Assembly (NCBI GenBank): GCA_001897615.1
Contig: MKTG01000089.1
Coordinates: 16,235 to 53,122, forward strand
From: Burkholderiales bacterium 68-10
Lineage (GTDB): Bacteria > Pseudomonadota > Gammaproteobacteria > Burkholderiales > Burkholderiaceae_C
DNA: 36,888 nt
Direction of reading: 5' to 3'
Part shown: piece by piece, positions 15,905 to 25,294 of the stretch
How the letters are laid out: each line of letters starts with the position of its first letter
How positions within the stretch are numbered: the stretch's first letter is position 1
Notes under the pieces: generated by a model
What the model saw: only the letters and a program-made list of their open reading frames with translations
The model's database searches: none
Told to the model about the DNA's origin: nothing
Program-made: the position numbers and the translations under genes

Positions 15905-16010
15905 GATCGCTGCTCCTAAACCTTTTTGTGTATAGCTCGCGATTGTGCACCACGGCCGGCCCGGTGGCACGGCGTGGCCCGGTCAGCGGGCCTTCGCCCG
16001 ACGCATGCCG

Positions 16011-17324
16011 TCAGCCTTGCTGTGCGATTTGCAAGGCCTGCAGCGCGTCGGCCAGGTCCGGTGACACCGTGTCGGCCACCGGCTCCAGCCGGTCGGCCAG
16101 CGCGGCCAGCGCCGCCCCGCCTTCGGTCTGCAGGCGCTTGACCGCCTGGCCGGCGTCGCGCGGCGACTCGAAGCCCCTGCTTTGCAGCAGCACCTGGCCG
16201 CCGACGCCGGTGAGCTTGAAGTAAAAGCGCCCGTCCGGCTCGCGGTACTGCTTGAAGCTGGGCAGACCGACCTTGGCCTGGTCGCCGCCGCGCACGGCCA
16301 CCACCTGCGCGTCCAGCGCCCGCAGGCCCACGGCCTGGCGCAGCTCGCGCATCAGCGGGGTGGCCAGCGCGCGCGCCTTGTCGGCGCCGCGCCGCAGCAG
16401 GGTCTCGACCTCGCCCGGGTGCGCCATCAGGTGCTGGTAGCGCTCGCGCATGGGCCCCATCTCGGCGTCGATGCGCTCGAACAGCCGCTGCTTGGCGTCG
16501 CCCCAACCGATGCCGTCGGCAAAGGCGCGGGCGAAGTCGGCGGCCTCGGCGTCGTCGGCGAAGGCGCGGTAGATCTGATAGAGCGCCGAGCCCTCGGTGT
16601 CCTTGGGCTCGCCCGGCGCGCGCGAGTCGGTGACGATGGACATGATCTGCCGGCGCAGCTGCTCGCGCGGGCCGAACAGGGCGATCACGTTGTCGTAGCT
16701 CTTGCTCATCTTGCGGCCATCCAGGCCGGGCAGCAGCGCCACGTGGTCGTCGATCAGCGCCTCGGGCGGCACCAGGTGCTCGCCGTACAGGTGGTTGAAG
16801 CTGGCGGCGATGTCGCGCGCCATCTCGATGTGCTGGATCTGGTCGCGCCCCACCGGCACCTGGTGCGCCTTGAACATCAGGATGTCGGCCGCCATCAGCA
16901 CCGGGTACATGAACAGGCCGGCCGTCACGTCGCTGTCCGGATCGGCGCCGGCGGCCGCGTTCTTGTCCAGCATGGCCTTGTAGGCATGCGCGCGGTTGAG
17001 CAGGCCCTTGCCGGTGACGCAGGTCAGCAGCCAGGTGAGTTCGGGAATCTCGGGGATGTCGGACTGGCGGTAGAAGGTGACGTGCTCCGGGTCCAGCCCG
17101 GCGGCCAGCCAGCTGGCGGCGATCTCCAGCGTGCTGCGCTGCACGCGCGCCGGATCGTCGCACTTGATCAGCGCGTGGTAGTCGGCCAGGAAGTAGAAGC
17201 TCTGCACGCCGGGCTGGCGGCTGGCACGCACCGCCGGGCGAATGGCGCCGACGTAGTTGCCCAGGTGCGGCGTGCCGCTGGTGGTGATGCCGGTCAAGAC
17301 CCGGCGCGCGGAAGGGGAAGTCAT
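16011..17324 (-). CDS. trpS: Tryptophanyl-tRNA synthetase with C-terminal YegP/DUF1508-like extension
   Basis: A 437-residue class I synthetase that charges tRNA-Trp. The HIGH-type motif is TPHLGNY (18-24) and KMSKS is at 205-209; the YPVLMAADIL and VGRDQIQHIEMARDIA segments are typical. The enzyme core ends near residue 340. Residues about 343-405 (FKQYREPDGRFYFKLTGVGG, QVLLQSRGFESPRDA) resemble the small beta-alpha DUF1508/YegP fold, an extension that I associate with Burkholderiales TrpRS. I chose ATG 17324 (MTSPSARRVLTG). It starts 4 bp after the site-2 protease gene, and is the last gene of a four-gene minus-strand operon. Confidence 0.95.
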   Translation of the reverse strand: MTSPSARRVLTGITTSGTPHLGNYVGAIRPAVRASRQPGVQSFYFLADYHALIKCDDPARVQRSTLEIAASWLAAGLDPEHVTFYRQSDIPEIPELTWLLTCVTGKGLLNRAHAYKAMLDKNAAAGADPDSDVTAGLFMYPVLMAADILMFKAHQVPVGRDQIQHIEMARDIAASFNHLYGEHLVPPEALIDDHVALLPGLDGRKMSKSYDNVIALFGPREQLRRQIMSIVTDSRAPGEPKDTEGSALYQIYRAFADDAEAADFARAFADGIGWGDAKQRLFERIDAEMGPMRERYQHLMAHPGEVETLLRRGADKARALATPLMRELRQAVGLRALDAQVVAVRGGDQAKVGLPSFKQYREPDGRFYFKLTGVGGQVLLQSRGFESPRDAGQAVKRLQTEGGAALAALADRLEPVADTVSPDLADALQALQIAQQG

Positions 17325-17328
17325 GCGA

Positions 17329-17997
17329 TCAGCCGATAAGCGCCTGCAGCGGCGCGAGAACGAAGTCAAGCAGGTGGAAGGTGAACCCCATCAACGGCCG
17401 CATCCACAGGTCGCTGACGACGCCCGCCACCACCAGCCCCATGACGATGAAAAAGCCCCAGGGCTCGATGCGGCTGACCGCCAGCGCCGCCCCGCGCGGC
17501 AGCAGGCCGACCAGCACGCGCCCGCCATCCAGCGGTGGCAGCGGAAACAGGTTGAACACGCCGATCACCACATTGACCAGCACCCCGGCCTGGCACATCT
17601 TGAGGAAGAACGGCTCGGTCACGCCGACGCCGTCCAGCACGATCAGCAGCGCGCCCCAGACCAGTGCCATCGCCAGGTTGGAGGCCGGCCCGGCCAGCGC
17701 CACCCACACCATGTCGCGCTTGGGGTGGCGCAGCTGGCCGAAGTTGACCGGCACCGGCTTGGCGTAGCCGAACACGAAGGCGCCGCCGGTGGCGATGTAC
17801 AGGAACAGCGGCATGGCGATGGTGCCGATGGGGTCGATGTGCCGCACCGGGTTGAGCGTGACGCGGCCCAGGAAGGCCGCCGTGCGGTCGCCGAAATGGC
17901 GCGCCGCGTAGCCGTGCGCCGCCTCGTGCACGGTGATGGCAAACAGCACCGGCAGGGCGTAGAGGGCGATGGTCTGGATGATGTTGGCGAAGTCCAC
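17329..17997 (-). CDS. Site-2 protease family membrane metalloprotease
   Basis: A 222-residue, mostly hydrophobic protein of the rhomboid-like short S2P group. The zinc motif HEAAH is at residues 24-28 (AITVHEAAHGYAARHFGD), and the third ligand motif is FPLPPLDGGRVLVGLLP. About five or six membrane helices are visible. There is no PDZ domain, unlike RseP. It may cleave membrane-bound regulators, but no substrate is indicated. It lies 4 bp upstream of trpS and downstream of yciO, a conserved neighbourhood in this family from memory. Confidence 0.92.
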   Translation of the reverse strand: MDFANIIQTIALYALPVLFAITVHEAAHGYAARHFGDRTAAFLGRVTLNPVRHIDPIGTIAMPLFLYIATGGAFVFGYAKPVPVNFGQLRHPKRDMVWVALAGPASNLAMALVWGALLIVLDGVGVTEPFFLKMCQAGVLVNVVIGVFNLFPLPPLDGGRVLVGLLPRGAALAVSRIEPWGFFIVMGLVVAGVVSDLWMRPLMGFTFHLLDFVLAPLQALIG

Positions 17998-18036
17998 GGC
18001 GCGGATTGTCTCAGAGGCTGCGCGGGCGCCGGCGGC

Positions 18037-18660
18037 TCACAGGCCCAGCCGGGCGGCGTCGCCCCGGCCGTGGCGCAGCACCTCGGGCGCGTCACCGCTC
18101 AGGTCGACCACGGTGGTGGGCGCCAGCGGGCAGGCGCCGGCGTCGATCACGCCGGCGATCTGGTGGCCCAGCTGCTCGACGATGGCTTCGGCGTCGTTCA
18201 GCGGCTCGTCCTCGCCCGGCAGGATCAGCGTGGTGCCCAGCAGCGGCGCGCCGTGCAGCGCCAGCAGCTCGCGCAGCGCCGGGTGGTCGGGCACGCGCAG
18301 GCCGATGGTCTTGCGCTGCGGGTGGCTGACGCGCCGCGGCACTTCCTTGCTGGCCTCCAGGATGAAGGTGAACGGCCCCGGCGTGCCGGCCTTCAGGCGG
18401 CGGAACTGGGCGTTGTCCACGCGCGCATGGCTGGCCAGCTCGCTCAGGTCGCGGCACAGCAGGGTCAGGTGGTGGCGCTCGTCGACCTGGCGGATGCGGC
18501 GCAGCTGATCGACCGCCGCCTTGTCGTCCAGGTGGCAGACCAGGGCGTAGCTGGAATCGGTGGGCACGGCCAGCACGCCGCCGCCGTGCAGCAGTGCCGC
18601 CGCCTGCTTGAGCAGGCGCGGCTGCGGGTTGTCCGGGTGTACGACGAAAAGCTGGGCCAT
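18037..18660 (-). CDS. yciO: YciO family protein (Sua5/YrdC fold)
   Basis: A 207-residue protein of the Sua5/YrdC/YciO family. The nucleotide/RNA-binding fold is seen in GGGVLAVPTDSSYALVCHLD, the KxR-type segment, PGPFTFILEAS, KTIGLRVPDHP, and APTTVVDLSGD near the end. In YrdC/TsaC these residues make threonylcarbamoyl-adenylate for tRNA t6A. YciO is a paralogue with weak or uncertain activity, and the first block reads DSSYALVCHLD rather than DTVYGLG, which points to YciO. It belongs to the PHP-yciO-S2P-trpS operon. Confidence 0.88.
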   Translation of the reverse strand: MAQLFVVHPDNPQPRLLKQAAALLHGGGVLAVPTDSSYALVCHLDDKAAVDQLRRIRQVDERHHLTLLCRDLSELASHARVDNAQFRRLKAGTPGPFTFILEASKEVPRRVSHPQRKTIGLRVPDHPALRELLALHGAPLLGTTLILPGEDEPLNDAEAIVEQLGHQIAGVIDAGACPLAPTTVVDLSGDAPEVLRHGRGDAARLGL

Positions 18661-18670
18661 GCGCGAGTTT

Positions 18671-18725
18671 ACTATGATTTCAGGAGCTGCTGGCGCTTGC
18701 CAGACAAGCGCCAGAGCCTGAAAAC
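18671..18725. repeat. Dispersed repeat, copy between PHP gene and yciO
   Basis: ACTA, nine bases, GAGCTGCTGGCGCTTG, then CCAGACAAGCGCCAGAGCC. The arms TGGCGCTTG and CAAGCGCCA form a perfect 9-bp hairpin with a 5-base loop. It fills the spacer between two same-strand genes of one operon and could stall or terminate transcription. Confidence 0.8.
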
Positions 18726-19589
18726 TTAATGAATCCGGTCGGTCAGCAGGGCCCAGACCGGCGTCAGGTCGGCGGGCAGCGGGGCCAGTCGGCCGAGGTC
18801 GACATGGCTCTCGTCGGGGCTGTGGAAGTCGCTGCCGCGCGAGGCGGCCAGGCCGAACTCGCGCGCCAGCTCGGCGTAGCGCTGCGCCTCGGCCGCGCTG
18901 TGGCTGCCGGTGACCACCTCGACGCCCTGCCCGCCGTGCTGCTTGAATTCGGAAAACAGCGCGTATTCCGCCGTCGCCGAGAAGTTGTAGCGCGCCGGAT
19001 GCGCCACCACCGCCACGCCGCCGGCCTGCGTGATCCAGCGCACGGCATCGCCCAGCCGCGCCCAGCGGTGCGGCACGTAGCCGGGCTTGCCCTCGACCAG
19101 GTACTTGCGGAACACCTCGGACGTGTCGCGGCAGACGCCGGTTTCGACCAGGAAACGCGCGAAATGCGTGCGCGAGATCAGGCGCGGGTTGCCGACGTAC
19201 TTGAGCGCGCCTTCATAGGCGCCGGGGATGCCGACCTTGGCCAGTTGCTCGCCCATCTCGATGGCGCGCGGCCCCCGGCCGTCGCGCGTGTCGGCCAGGC
19301 CCTCGGCCATGCGCGGGTCGGTGTGGTCGAAGCCCAGGCCGACGATGTGCACCGTCTCGTCGGCGAAGGTGACGGACACCTCGACCCCCGTCAGGTAGCG
19401 CAGGCCCTCGGCGCGCGCGGCCTCCAGCGCGCGCTGCTGGCCGCCCACCTCGTCGTGGTCGGTCAGCGACCACAGATCGACCCCGTTGGCGCGGGCACGG
19501 GCGGCCAGTTGTTCGGGCGTCAGGGTGCCGTCGGAGACGACGGAATGGCAGTGCAGGTCGGCGTTTTGCGGAAAGCTCACGCCGACCAT
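18726..19589 (-). CDS. PHP-domain phosphoesterase (RNase AM / nucleoside 3',5'-bisphosphate phosphatase-like)
   Basis: A 287-residue PHP protein. The metal ligands are visible: ADLHCHSVVSDGTLTPE (9-25), TDHDE, GVEVSV, HPARY, and GSDFHSPDE near the C-terminus. This set and length match the YciV/TrpH group, which removes the 3'-phosphate of nucleoside 3',5'-bisphosphates and trims 5' ends of RNA. It heads the operon with yciO, the protease and trpS; in enterics the homologue also lies next to yciO and trp genes. ATG 19589 is chosen; a shorter start nearer NADLHCHS is possible but lacks a start codon. Confidence 0.9.
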   Translation of the reverse strand: MVGVSFPQNADLHCHSVVSDGTLTPEQLAARARANGVDLWSLTDHDEVGGQQRALEAARAEGLRYLTGVEVSVTFADETVHIVGLGFDHTDPRMAEGLADTRDGRGPRAIEMGEQLAKVGIPGAYEGALKYVGNPRLISRTHFARFLVETGVCRDTSEVFRKYLVEGKPGYVPHRWARLGDAVRWITQAGGVAVVAHPARYNFSATAEYALFSEFKQHGGQGVEVVTGSHSAAEAQRYAELAREFGLAASRGSDFHSPDESHVDLGRLAPLPADLTPVWALLTDRIH

Positions 19590-19640
19590 TCTACGAAGCC
19601 GCCCATGCCGAGGTCGTGGCCAGGGCGTTTCAGCACCCCA

Positions 19641-21065
19641 TCAGGCCGTCGGCGGCTCTGGCCAGGCGGGCTGCGGCCCGCGCAGCTGCTCGAAGGCGTG
19701 CGCCAGCTGCAGCACGCCCAGGTCGTCGAAGCGCTGGCCGGCGATCTGCAGGCCGATGGGCAGCACGGCGCCCGGGGTGGCGGGCGAATCCATGGTGCCG
19801 CAGTTGACCGAGATGGCCGGCTGCTCGCCCATGTTGAAAGGCACGGTGAAGCCGATGTGCTCCAGCCCGCGCAGCGGGTCGTTGGTGGGCGAAGGCCATT
19901 CGGCCGGCGCCGGCGCGTTGGGCGAGACCGGCGAGATCAGATAGTCCAGCCCCAGCATGGCCTGCGTGGTGGCCACGCGCGTGGCATGGGTGGCGGCGTA
20001 GGCGCGGAACACGTCCGGGCCGCTCATGCCGCGCGCGCTCTCGGCCCAGTCGCGTATCACCGGCAGCACGCTGGCGCGCGCCTCGGGGCACAGCGCGTCG
20101 ATGTCGAGCATCGAGCGCATGCGCCAGAAGTGATCCAGCCCGGCCAGCAGCTCGGGTGTCATGAAGGGCGCCAGCGGCGTGATGATGGCGCCCTGCCCGG
20201 CCAGCAACTGGGCGGCGTGCTCGACGGCGACGCGGATCGCCGGCTCCACCGGCAGGCCGCAGCCGGCCTCCAGCAGCAGGCCGATGCGCAGGCCCTTGAG
20301 CGGCTTGTCCTGGCGCCATGCCAGCGACCAGTCGATGGGCTGCGGCGGCAGGCTCATGCCGTCGCGCGCGTCGGGCTGCGCCAGCACCTGCATCAGCAGC
20401 GCCGCGTCCTGCACGTTGCGCGTCATGGGGCCGGCGGCGCGGCCCATGTAGGGCGGATCGATCGGCACCCGGCCCAGGCTGGGCTTGAGGCCGACGATGC
20501 CGCACCAGGCCGCGGGCAGGCGGATCGAGCCGCCGATGTCGGTGCCGACGTGCAGCGGCCCATAGCCGGCCGCGGCGCCGGCGCCCGCCCCGGCGCTGGA
20601 GCCGCCCGGCGTCAGCGCCAGGTCCCAGGGGTTGCGCGACAGCCGGTGGAAGGTGGACAGCCCCGAGGACAGCATGCCGTAGTCGGGCATGGTGGTCTTG
20701 CACAGGATGACGGCGCCGGCTTCGCGCACGCGCGCGGCCGGCGGCGCGTCGGCCGCGGCCGGCAGCAGCGGCACGGCGCGCGTGCCCAGCGGCACCGGGT
20801 CGCCCGCGGTGGCGATGTTGTCCTTGAGCGTGACGGGCACGCCGTCCAGCGCCCCGCAGGGTTCACCGCGCCGCCAGCGCGCCTCGGCCGCGCGCGCCTG
20901 CGCCAGCACGGCCTCGGGCCGCAGCAGCCAGGTGGCGGCGATGTGCGGCTCCCAGCGCTCGATCCGAGCCAGCACGCTCTGCGCCACGTCGACCGGGGAA
21001 AACTGACGCGCGCGGTAGCCGGCCAGCAAGGCGTGGGCAGACAGGTCATGAAGGCAGGCGGTCAT
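19641..21065 (-). CDS. Amidase (amidase-signature family)
   Basis: A 474-residue serine amidase. The catalytic triad is K81 (VTLKDN), cis-S156 (GGSSAGAG) and nucleophile S180 (DIGGSIRLPA). The stretch GYGPLHVGTDIGGSIR is the family signature. There is no signal peptide. It is the last gene of the ABC transporter cluster, 75 bp after the substrate-binding protein gene, suggesting that it hydrolyses an amide imported by that transporter; this is inference. The alternative, a GatA subunit, is unlikely because no gatB/gatC neighbours are present. Confidence 0.9.
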   Translation of the reverse strand: MTACLHDLSAHALLAGYRARQFSPVDVAQSVLARIERWEPHIAATWLLRPEAVLAQARAAEARWRRGEPCGALDGVPVTLKDNIATAGDPVPLGTRAVPLLPAAADAPPAARVREAGAVILCKTTMPDYGMLSSGLSTFHRLSRNPWDLALTPGGSSAGAGAGAAAGYGPLHVGTDIGGSIRLPAAWCGIVGLKPSLGRVPIDPPYMGRAAGPMTRNVQDAALLMQVLAQPDARDGMSLPPQPIDWSLAWRQDKPLKGLRIGLLLEAGCGLPVEPAIRVAVEHAAQLLAGQGAIITPLAPFMTPELLAGLDHFWRMRSMLDIDALCPEARASVLPVIRDWAESARGMSGPDVFRAYAATHATRVATTQAMLGLDYLISPVSPNAPAPAEWPSPTNDPLRGLEHIGFTVPFNMGEQPAISVNCGTMDSPATPGAVLPIGLQIAGQRFDDLGVLQLAHAFEQLRGPQPAWPEPPTA

Positions 21066-21079
21066 CTGGCAAATCCAAA

Positions 21080-21135
21080 CGAAAAGAGCCGCCAGCGGTC
21101 GTGCAGACTGCGCCAGCAGCTCTCAAAACAGAAGC
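21080..21135. repeat. Dispersed repeat, copy between binding-protein and amidase genes
   Basis: GAAAAGAGCCGCCAGCGG, then CTGCGCCAGCAGCTC, nine bases, AAGC. The conserved core GCGCCAGCAGCT is intact and the nine-base spacer is kept. Confidence 0.7.
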
Positions 21136-21140
21136 AACGC

Positions 21141-22628
21141 TCAGTTCCAGCTGAGCGCCGACAGGTCGTTGACGAAGATCGGCGAATCCTTCCACAGGCC
21201 CTGCACGCGCTTGTTGGCCACCGTCACGCCCTGCGGCTGGAACAGCCAGGCCAGCACGGCGTCGTCGGCCAGCAGCTTCTGCAGCTCACCCAGCAGCTTG
21301 TTGCGCTCGGCGGCGGTGGGCGTGTTCTTGATCCTGGTGTACAGCTCGTTGAACCGGGGGTTCTGGTAGCCCCAGTAGTAGTTGGGGTTGGCAAAGTTGC
21401 CCAGGTCAAAGGGCTCGACATGGCTGATGATGGTCAGGTCGTAGTTCTTGGGCCCGCTGAAGGTGTTGGACAGCCACTGTGCCCATTCGACGTTCTGCAC
21501 CTTGGCGGTGATGCCGATCTTGGCCAGCTGCGCCACGATGACCTCGCCGCCCTGGCGGGCGTAGGACGGCGGCGGCAGCACCAGCGACAGCTCCAGCGGC
21601 GTGGTGACACCGGCCTCCTTGAGCAGGGCCTTGGCCTTGTCGGGGTCGTAGGGGTTGACGCCGGTGGTGTCGATGTAGCCGGGCGCGCCGGGCACGTAGT
21701 GGCTGCCGATCGGCGCGCCGTAGCCGTCGGCGGCGCCGGCGATGACGGCCTTGCGGTCGATCGCCATGCTGATGGCGCGGCGCACCCGCACGTCGTTCAA
21801 GGGCTTGCGCGCGTTGTTGATGGCCAGCACGGTCTTGGCGCGCGAGCCGCTGACCAGCACCTGCAGCCGCGGGTTGGCCTTGAACTGCGCGGCGCCGCGC
21901 GGCGCCACGCGCGGAAACGCGTCGACATCGCCCGACAGCACCGCCGCCACCTGCGCCGCCGGGTCGCTGATGAAGCGGAAGGTGACGCGCTTGAGCTTGA
22001 TGGCGCCGGCGTTGCGGTAGCCCGGCCAGGCCTTGAGCGTGACGGACGAGCCCTTGGCCCAGTTGTCCAGTTCGTACGGCCCGGTGCCCACCGGCTTGGT
22101 GTTGTTGCCGTCGGCGCTCTTGGGCTCGACGATGGCGGCGGTGGCCTGGCCCATGTAGAACAGGAAGTCCGGGTCGGGCTCCTTGTTGATGATGACCACG
22201 GTGTGCTCGTCGACCGCGCTGACGCTTTCCATGGCGGCAAAGGTGCGCTTGTCCTTGTTGGTGCTCTTGTCGCCGGCGGCGCGCGTGAAGCTGAACTTCA
22301 CCGCCTGGGCGTTGAACGGCTCGCCGTTGCTGAACTTCACGCCCTTGCGCAGGTAGAAGGTGATGGTGCGCAGGTCGGGCGAGACCTCCCAGCGCTCGGC
22401 CAGCAGCGGGGTCACGCTGCCATCGGGGTTGATCTTGGTCAACGTCTCGAACACGTTGTAGAGCACCACCTCGGCGATGGCCGAGGCGGCGCCGGCGGTC
22501 GGATCCAGGCCTGGCGGCTCCAGCGTCATGCCGAGCACCATGGTGCTCTTGCCGGACTGCGACAGCACCGGCAGGTGGGTGGCGGCGGCGACGGCGGGCA
22601 GGCTCAGGGCAAAGTCACGGCGTTTCAT
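21141..22628 (-). CDS. Peptide/nickel-type ABC transporter substrate-binding protein (DppA-like)
   Basis: A 495-residue SBP family 5 protein. The N-terminus MKRRDFALSLPAVAAATHLP has a twin-arginine-like signal, so export via Tat is plausible. The mature part shows the family pattern: LEPPGLDPTAGAASAIAEVV, then YNVFETLTKINPDGSVTPLL, LAERWEVSPD, FYLRKGVKFSNGEPFNA and SMAIDRKAVIAGA. A good ribosome site (GGAGACC) precedes the ATG. It lies downstream of the two ATPase genes. The ligand may be a peptide, glutathione or a related solute; the sequence does not decide. Confidence 0.92.
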   Translation of the reverse strand: MKRRDFALSLPAVAAATHLPVLSQSGKSTMVLGMTLEPPGLDPTAGAASAIAEVVLYNVFETLTKINPDGSVTPLLAERWEVSPDLRTITFYLRKGVKFSNGEPFNAQAVKFSFTRAAGDKSTNKDKRTFAAMESVSAVDEHTVVIINKEPDPDFLFYMGQATAAIVEPKSADGNNTKPVGTGPYELDNWAKGSSVTLKAWPGYRNAGAIKLKRVTFRFISDPAAQVAAVLSGDVDAFPRVAPRGAAQFKANPRLQVLVSGSRAKTVLAINNARKPLNDVRVRRAISMAIDRKAVIAGAADGYGAPIGSHYVPGAPGYIDTTGVNPYDPDKAKALLKEAGVTTPLELSLVLPPPSYARQGGEVIVAQLAKIGITAKVQNVEWAQWLSNTFSGPKNYDLTIISHVEPFDLGNFANPNYYWGYQNPRFNELYTRIKNTPTAAERNKLLGELQKLLADDAVLAWLFQPQGVTVANKRVQGLWKDSPIFVNDLSALSWN

Positions 22629-22686
22629 CGGGTGGTCTCCTGGAATCGGGTGGGGCGCATCGTAGCGCAGGCCACGCGCCAGGCGC

Positions 22687-23487
<801 letters not shown>

Positions 23488-23508
<21 letters not shown>

Positions 23509-23534
23509 GCGCCAGCAGCTATTGATTCAGGAGC
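23488..23534. repeat. Dispersed repeat, copy spanning the end of one ATPase gene and the start of the next
   Basis: TTCAGGCTTGTCCATCAAGC, then GCCAGCAGCTA, nine bases, GAGC. On the minus strand this copy encodes the last residues (ESIAAGA) and TGA stop of the DppD-like gene, and the first codons of the DppF-like gene. Confidence 0.8.
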
Positions 23535-24515
23535 ATCGAGCACGGCCTCGGCACGCCGGCACCAGAAACGGTGCGCACCGTCCAGATCGACGCGCGGCGG
23601 CGCTTCGCTCCAGCAGGCGTGCTCGGTGAACGGGCAGCGCCCGGCGAACGGGCAGCCGGGCGGCAGGGCGAACAGCTCGGGCACGGTGCCGGCGATGGTG
23701 GGCAGGCGGTCGCTGCGGTGGGCGCGCAGGCGCTGCGCCAGGTTGGGCCGGGCTGCCAGCAGACCGCGCGTGTACGGGTGGGCGGGTTGCCGGAACACCG
23801 CGTCGGCCGGGCCGCTTTCGACCACCGCGCCGCCATACATCACCAGCATGCGGCGCACGTTCTGCGCGATCAGGCCCAGGTCGTGCGAGATCAGCACCAG
23901 CGCCATGCCACGCTCGGCCACCAGCTCGCGGATCAGCGTCAGGATCTGCTGCTGCACCGTGACGTCGAGCGCGGTGGTGGGCTCGTCGGCGATCAGCACG
24001 TCGGGCTCACAGGCCAGCGCCATGGCGATCATGATGCGCTGGCGCTGGCCGCCCGAGAACTGGTGCGGAAAGCTGTCGGCGCGCCGCGCCGGCTCGGGAA
24101 TGCCCACGCGCGCCATCAGCTCGACCGCGCGTTGGCGCGCGGCACGCGCGGCCAGCCCCTTGTGCAGCATCAGCGGCTCGGCGATCTGCGCGCCCACGCG
24201 GTGCACCGGGTTGAGTGCGGTCATCGGCTCCTGGAAGATCATGGCGATGCGGTTGCCGCGCAGGCGGCGCCAGTCGCGGTCGGGCAGGCCCACCAGTTCC
24301 TGGCCGTCCAGCTTGAGGCTACCGTGCACGCGGGCGTTGTCGGGCAGCAGACCCATCAGCGCCAGCGCGGTCATCGACTTGCCGCAGCCCGATTCGCCGA
24401 TCAGCCCCAGCGTGTCGCCGCGCTCCAGCGCGAAGCTGACGCCGCGCACCGCGGTGGCGCTGCCGCGGTGGGTGCGCAGGTCGACGCGCAGCTGATCGGC
24501 TTGCAGCAAGGGCAT
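23505..24515 (-). CDS. ABC transporter ATP-binding protein (DppD-like)
   Basis: A 336-residue nucleotide-binding subunit with Walker A GESGCGKSM, signature FSGGQRQRIMIAMAL, Walker B DVLIADEPTTALDVTVQQQI, and the C-terminal cysteine-rich OppD/DppD tail (PGCPFAGRCPFTEHACW) that may bind an Fe-S cluster. The start codon lies only 3 bases from the CTAG edge of a MITE-like insertion, so its native upstream region has been replaced and no strong ribosome site is visible. Its final residues and stop come from a dispersed repeat. Expression may depend on read-through across the insertion. Confidence 0.93.
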
Positions 24516-24518
24516 GGT

Positions 24519-24789
24519 CTAGGGCCTGTTAACGCTATGGAAGGGAATCGCGTTGCCCTCGCCAAGGGGCTGGATGCAAGGCGCCCGCGCGCAGCAAGGT
24601 AGGCACCTTGCAAGCGCGGGCAACGCCGCAGACGGCCCCTTGGCGAAGCAACCCGAAGGGAAGCTCATGACAGCCCGCCCCTCGGCGTTGCGCTTCTTGT
24701 GCGTGCCGACGCACGCACTGCGTAACGCGCCTTGATGGGCGGGCTGTCATGAGCTTCGCGACCCCTTCCATAGCGTTAACAGGCCCTAG
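24519..24789. mobile_element. MITE-like element, 27-bp perfect terminal inverted repeats with CTAG ends
   Basis: The ends are perfect inverted repeats over 27 bp including CTAG: the outer part reads CTAGGGCCTGTTAACGCTAT on both strands, and similarity continues for about 6 more bases with one indel. Inside, AAGCTCATGACAGCCCGCCC (24661-24680) is the inverse of 24737-24756, and TCGCCAAGGGGC / GCCCCTTGGCGA and GCAAGGT / ACCTTGC add further arms. There is no transposase. CTAG at both edges may be the target duplication, which would fit an IS5-type mechanism; that assignment is inference. The sequence carries the vapC stop at one edge and sits beside the DppD-like start at the other. Confidence 0.85.
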
Positions 24790-25289
24790 CGCAACAGATT
24801 GGTCAGGGGCCGGCCGCGGGCGTCGCGATAGACGTCGAAGTCGGCGTCGATGCTGAGGACGCGGCGCAGCCCAAGGCGCTCGGCGGCCTCGGCGATCGAG
24901 GCGTCGGCCAGATCCAGCGGCAGGTCGGCAAAGCGCTGGGCGATGCGGCGCATCTGCATCAGGCTGGTCTCGCCCGGCACGTCCAGCCGCACGCCGCCGC
25001 GCTCGACCCACAGCAGAAAGTCGAGCGCCGCCTGGTTGTGCACGCGCCGCGCCAGCAGGGCGCAGACCTCGGTCAGCACCGGCCAGGTGCTGACGAGGGC
25101 CGCCCCGGGGTGCGACCGCAGCCATGCCGCCACCGGCGCATGCCAGTCATCGGCTGCGTTGAACAGGGCCAGCAACGGGCCGCTGTCGACCAGCACCGGG
25201 CCTTGCGGCGCGCCCTGGGCGCCCACCAGCCAGCGCGCCGGGGGTTCGGCGACCTGGGGTGACGGGGCGGGCGGCGGCGCCTTGGGCAT
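24786..25289 (-). CDS. vapC: VapC-type PIN-domain toxin
   Basis: A 167-residue PIN-domain protein, probably a ribonuclease toxin cutting tRNA or rRNA. The acidic metal-binding residues are D35 (PVLVDSGPLL), E74 (PVLTEV), D129 (LADASI) and D148/D150 (SIDADFD). It carries about 30 extra N-terminal residues rich in Pro/Ala; a later start is not obvious. ATG 25289 lies 5 bp after the antitoxin stop. The TAG stop lies in the CTAG at the edge of the MITE-like element. Without that element, this stop would be three bases before the DppD-like start codon. Confidence 0.87.
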   Translation of the reverse strand: MPKAPPPAPSPQVAEPPARWLVGAQGAPQGPVLVDSGPLLALFNAADDWHAPVAAWLRSHPGAALVSTWPVLTEVCALLARRVHNQAALDFLLWVERGGVRLDVPGETSLMQMRRIAQRFADLPLDLADASIAEAAERLGLRRVLSIDADFDVYRDARGRPLTNLLR

Positions 25290-25294
25290 GCGGG

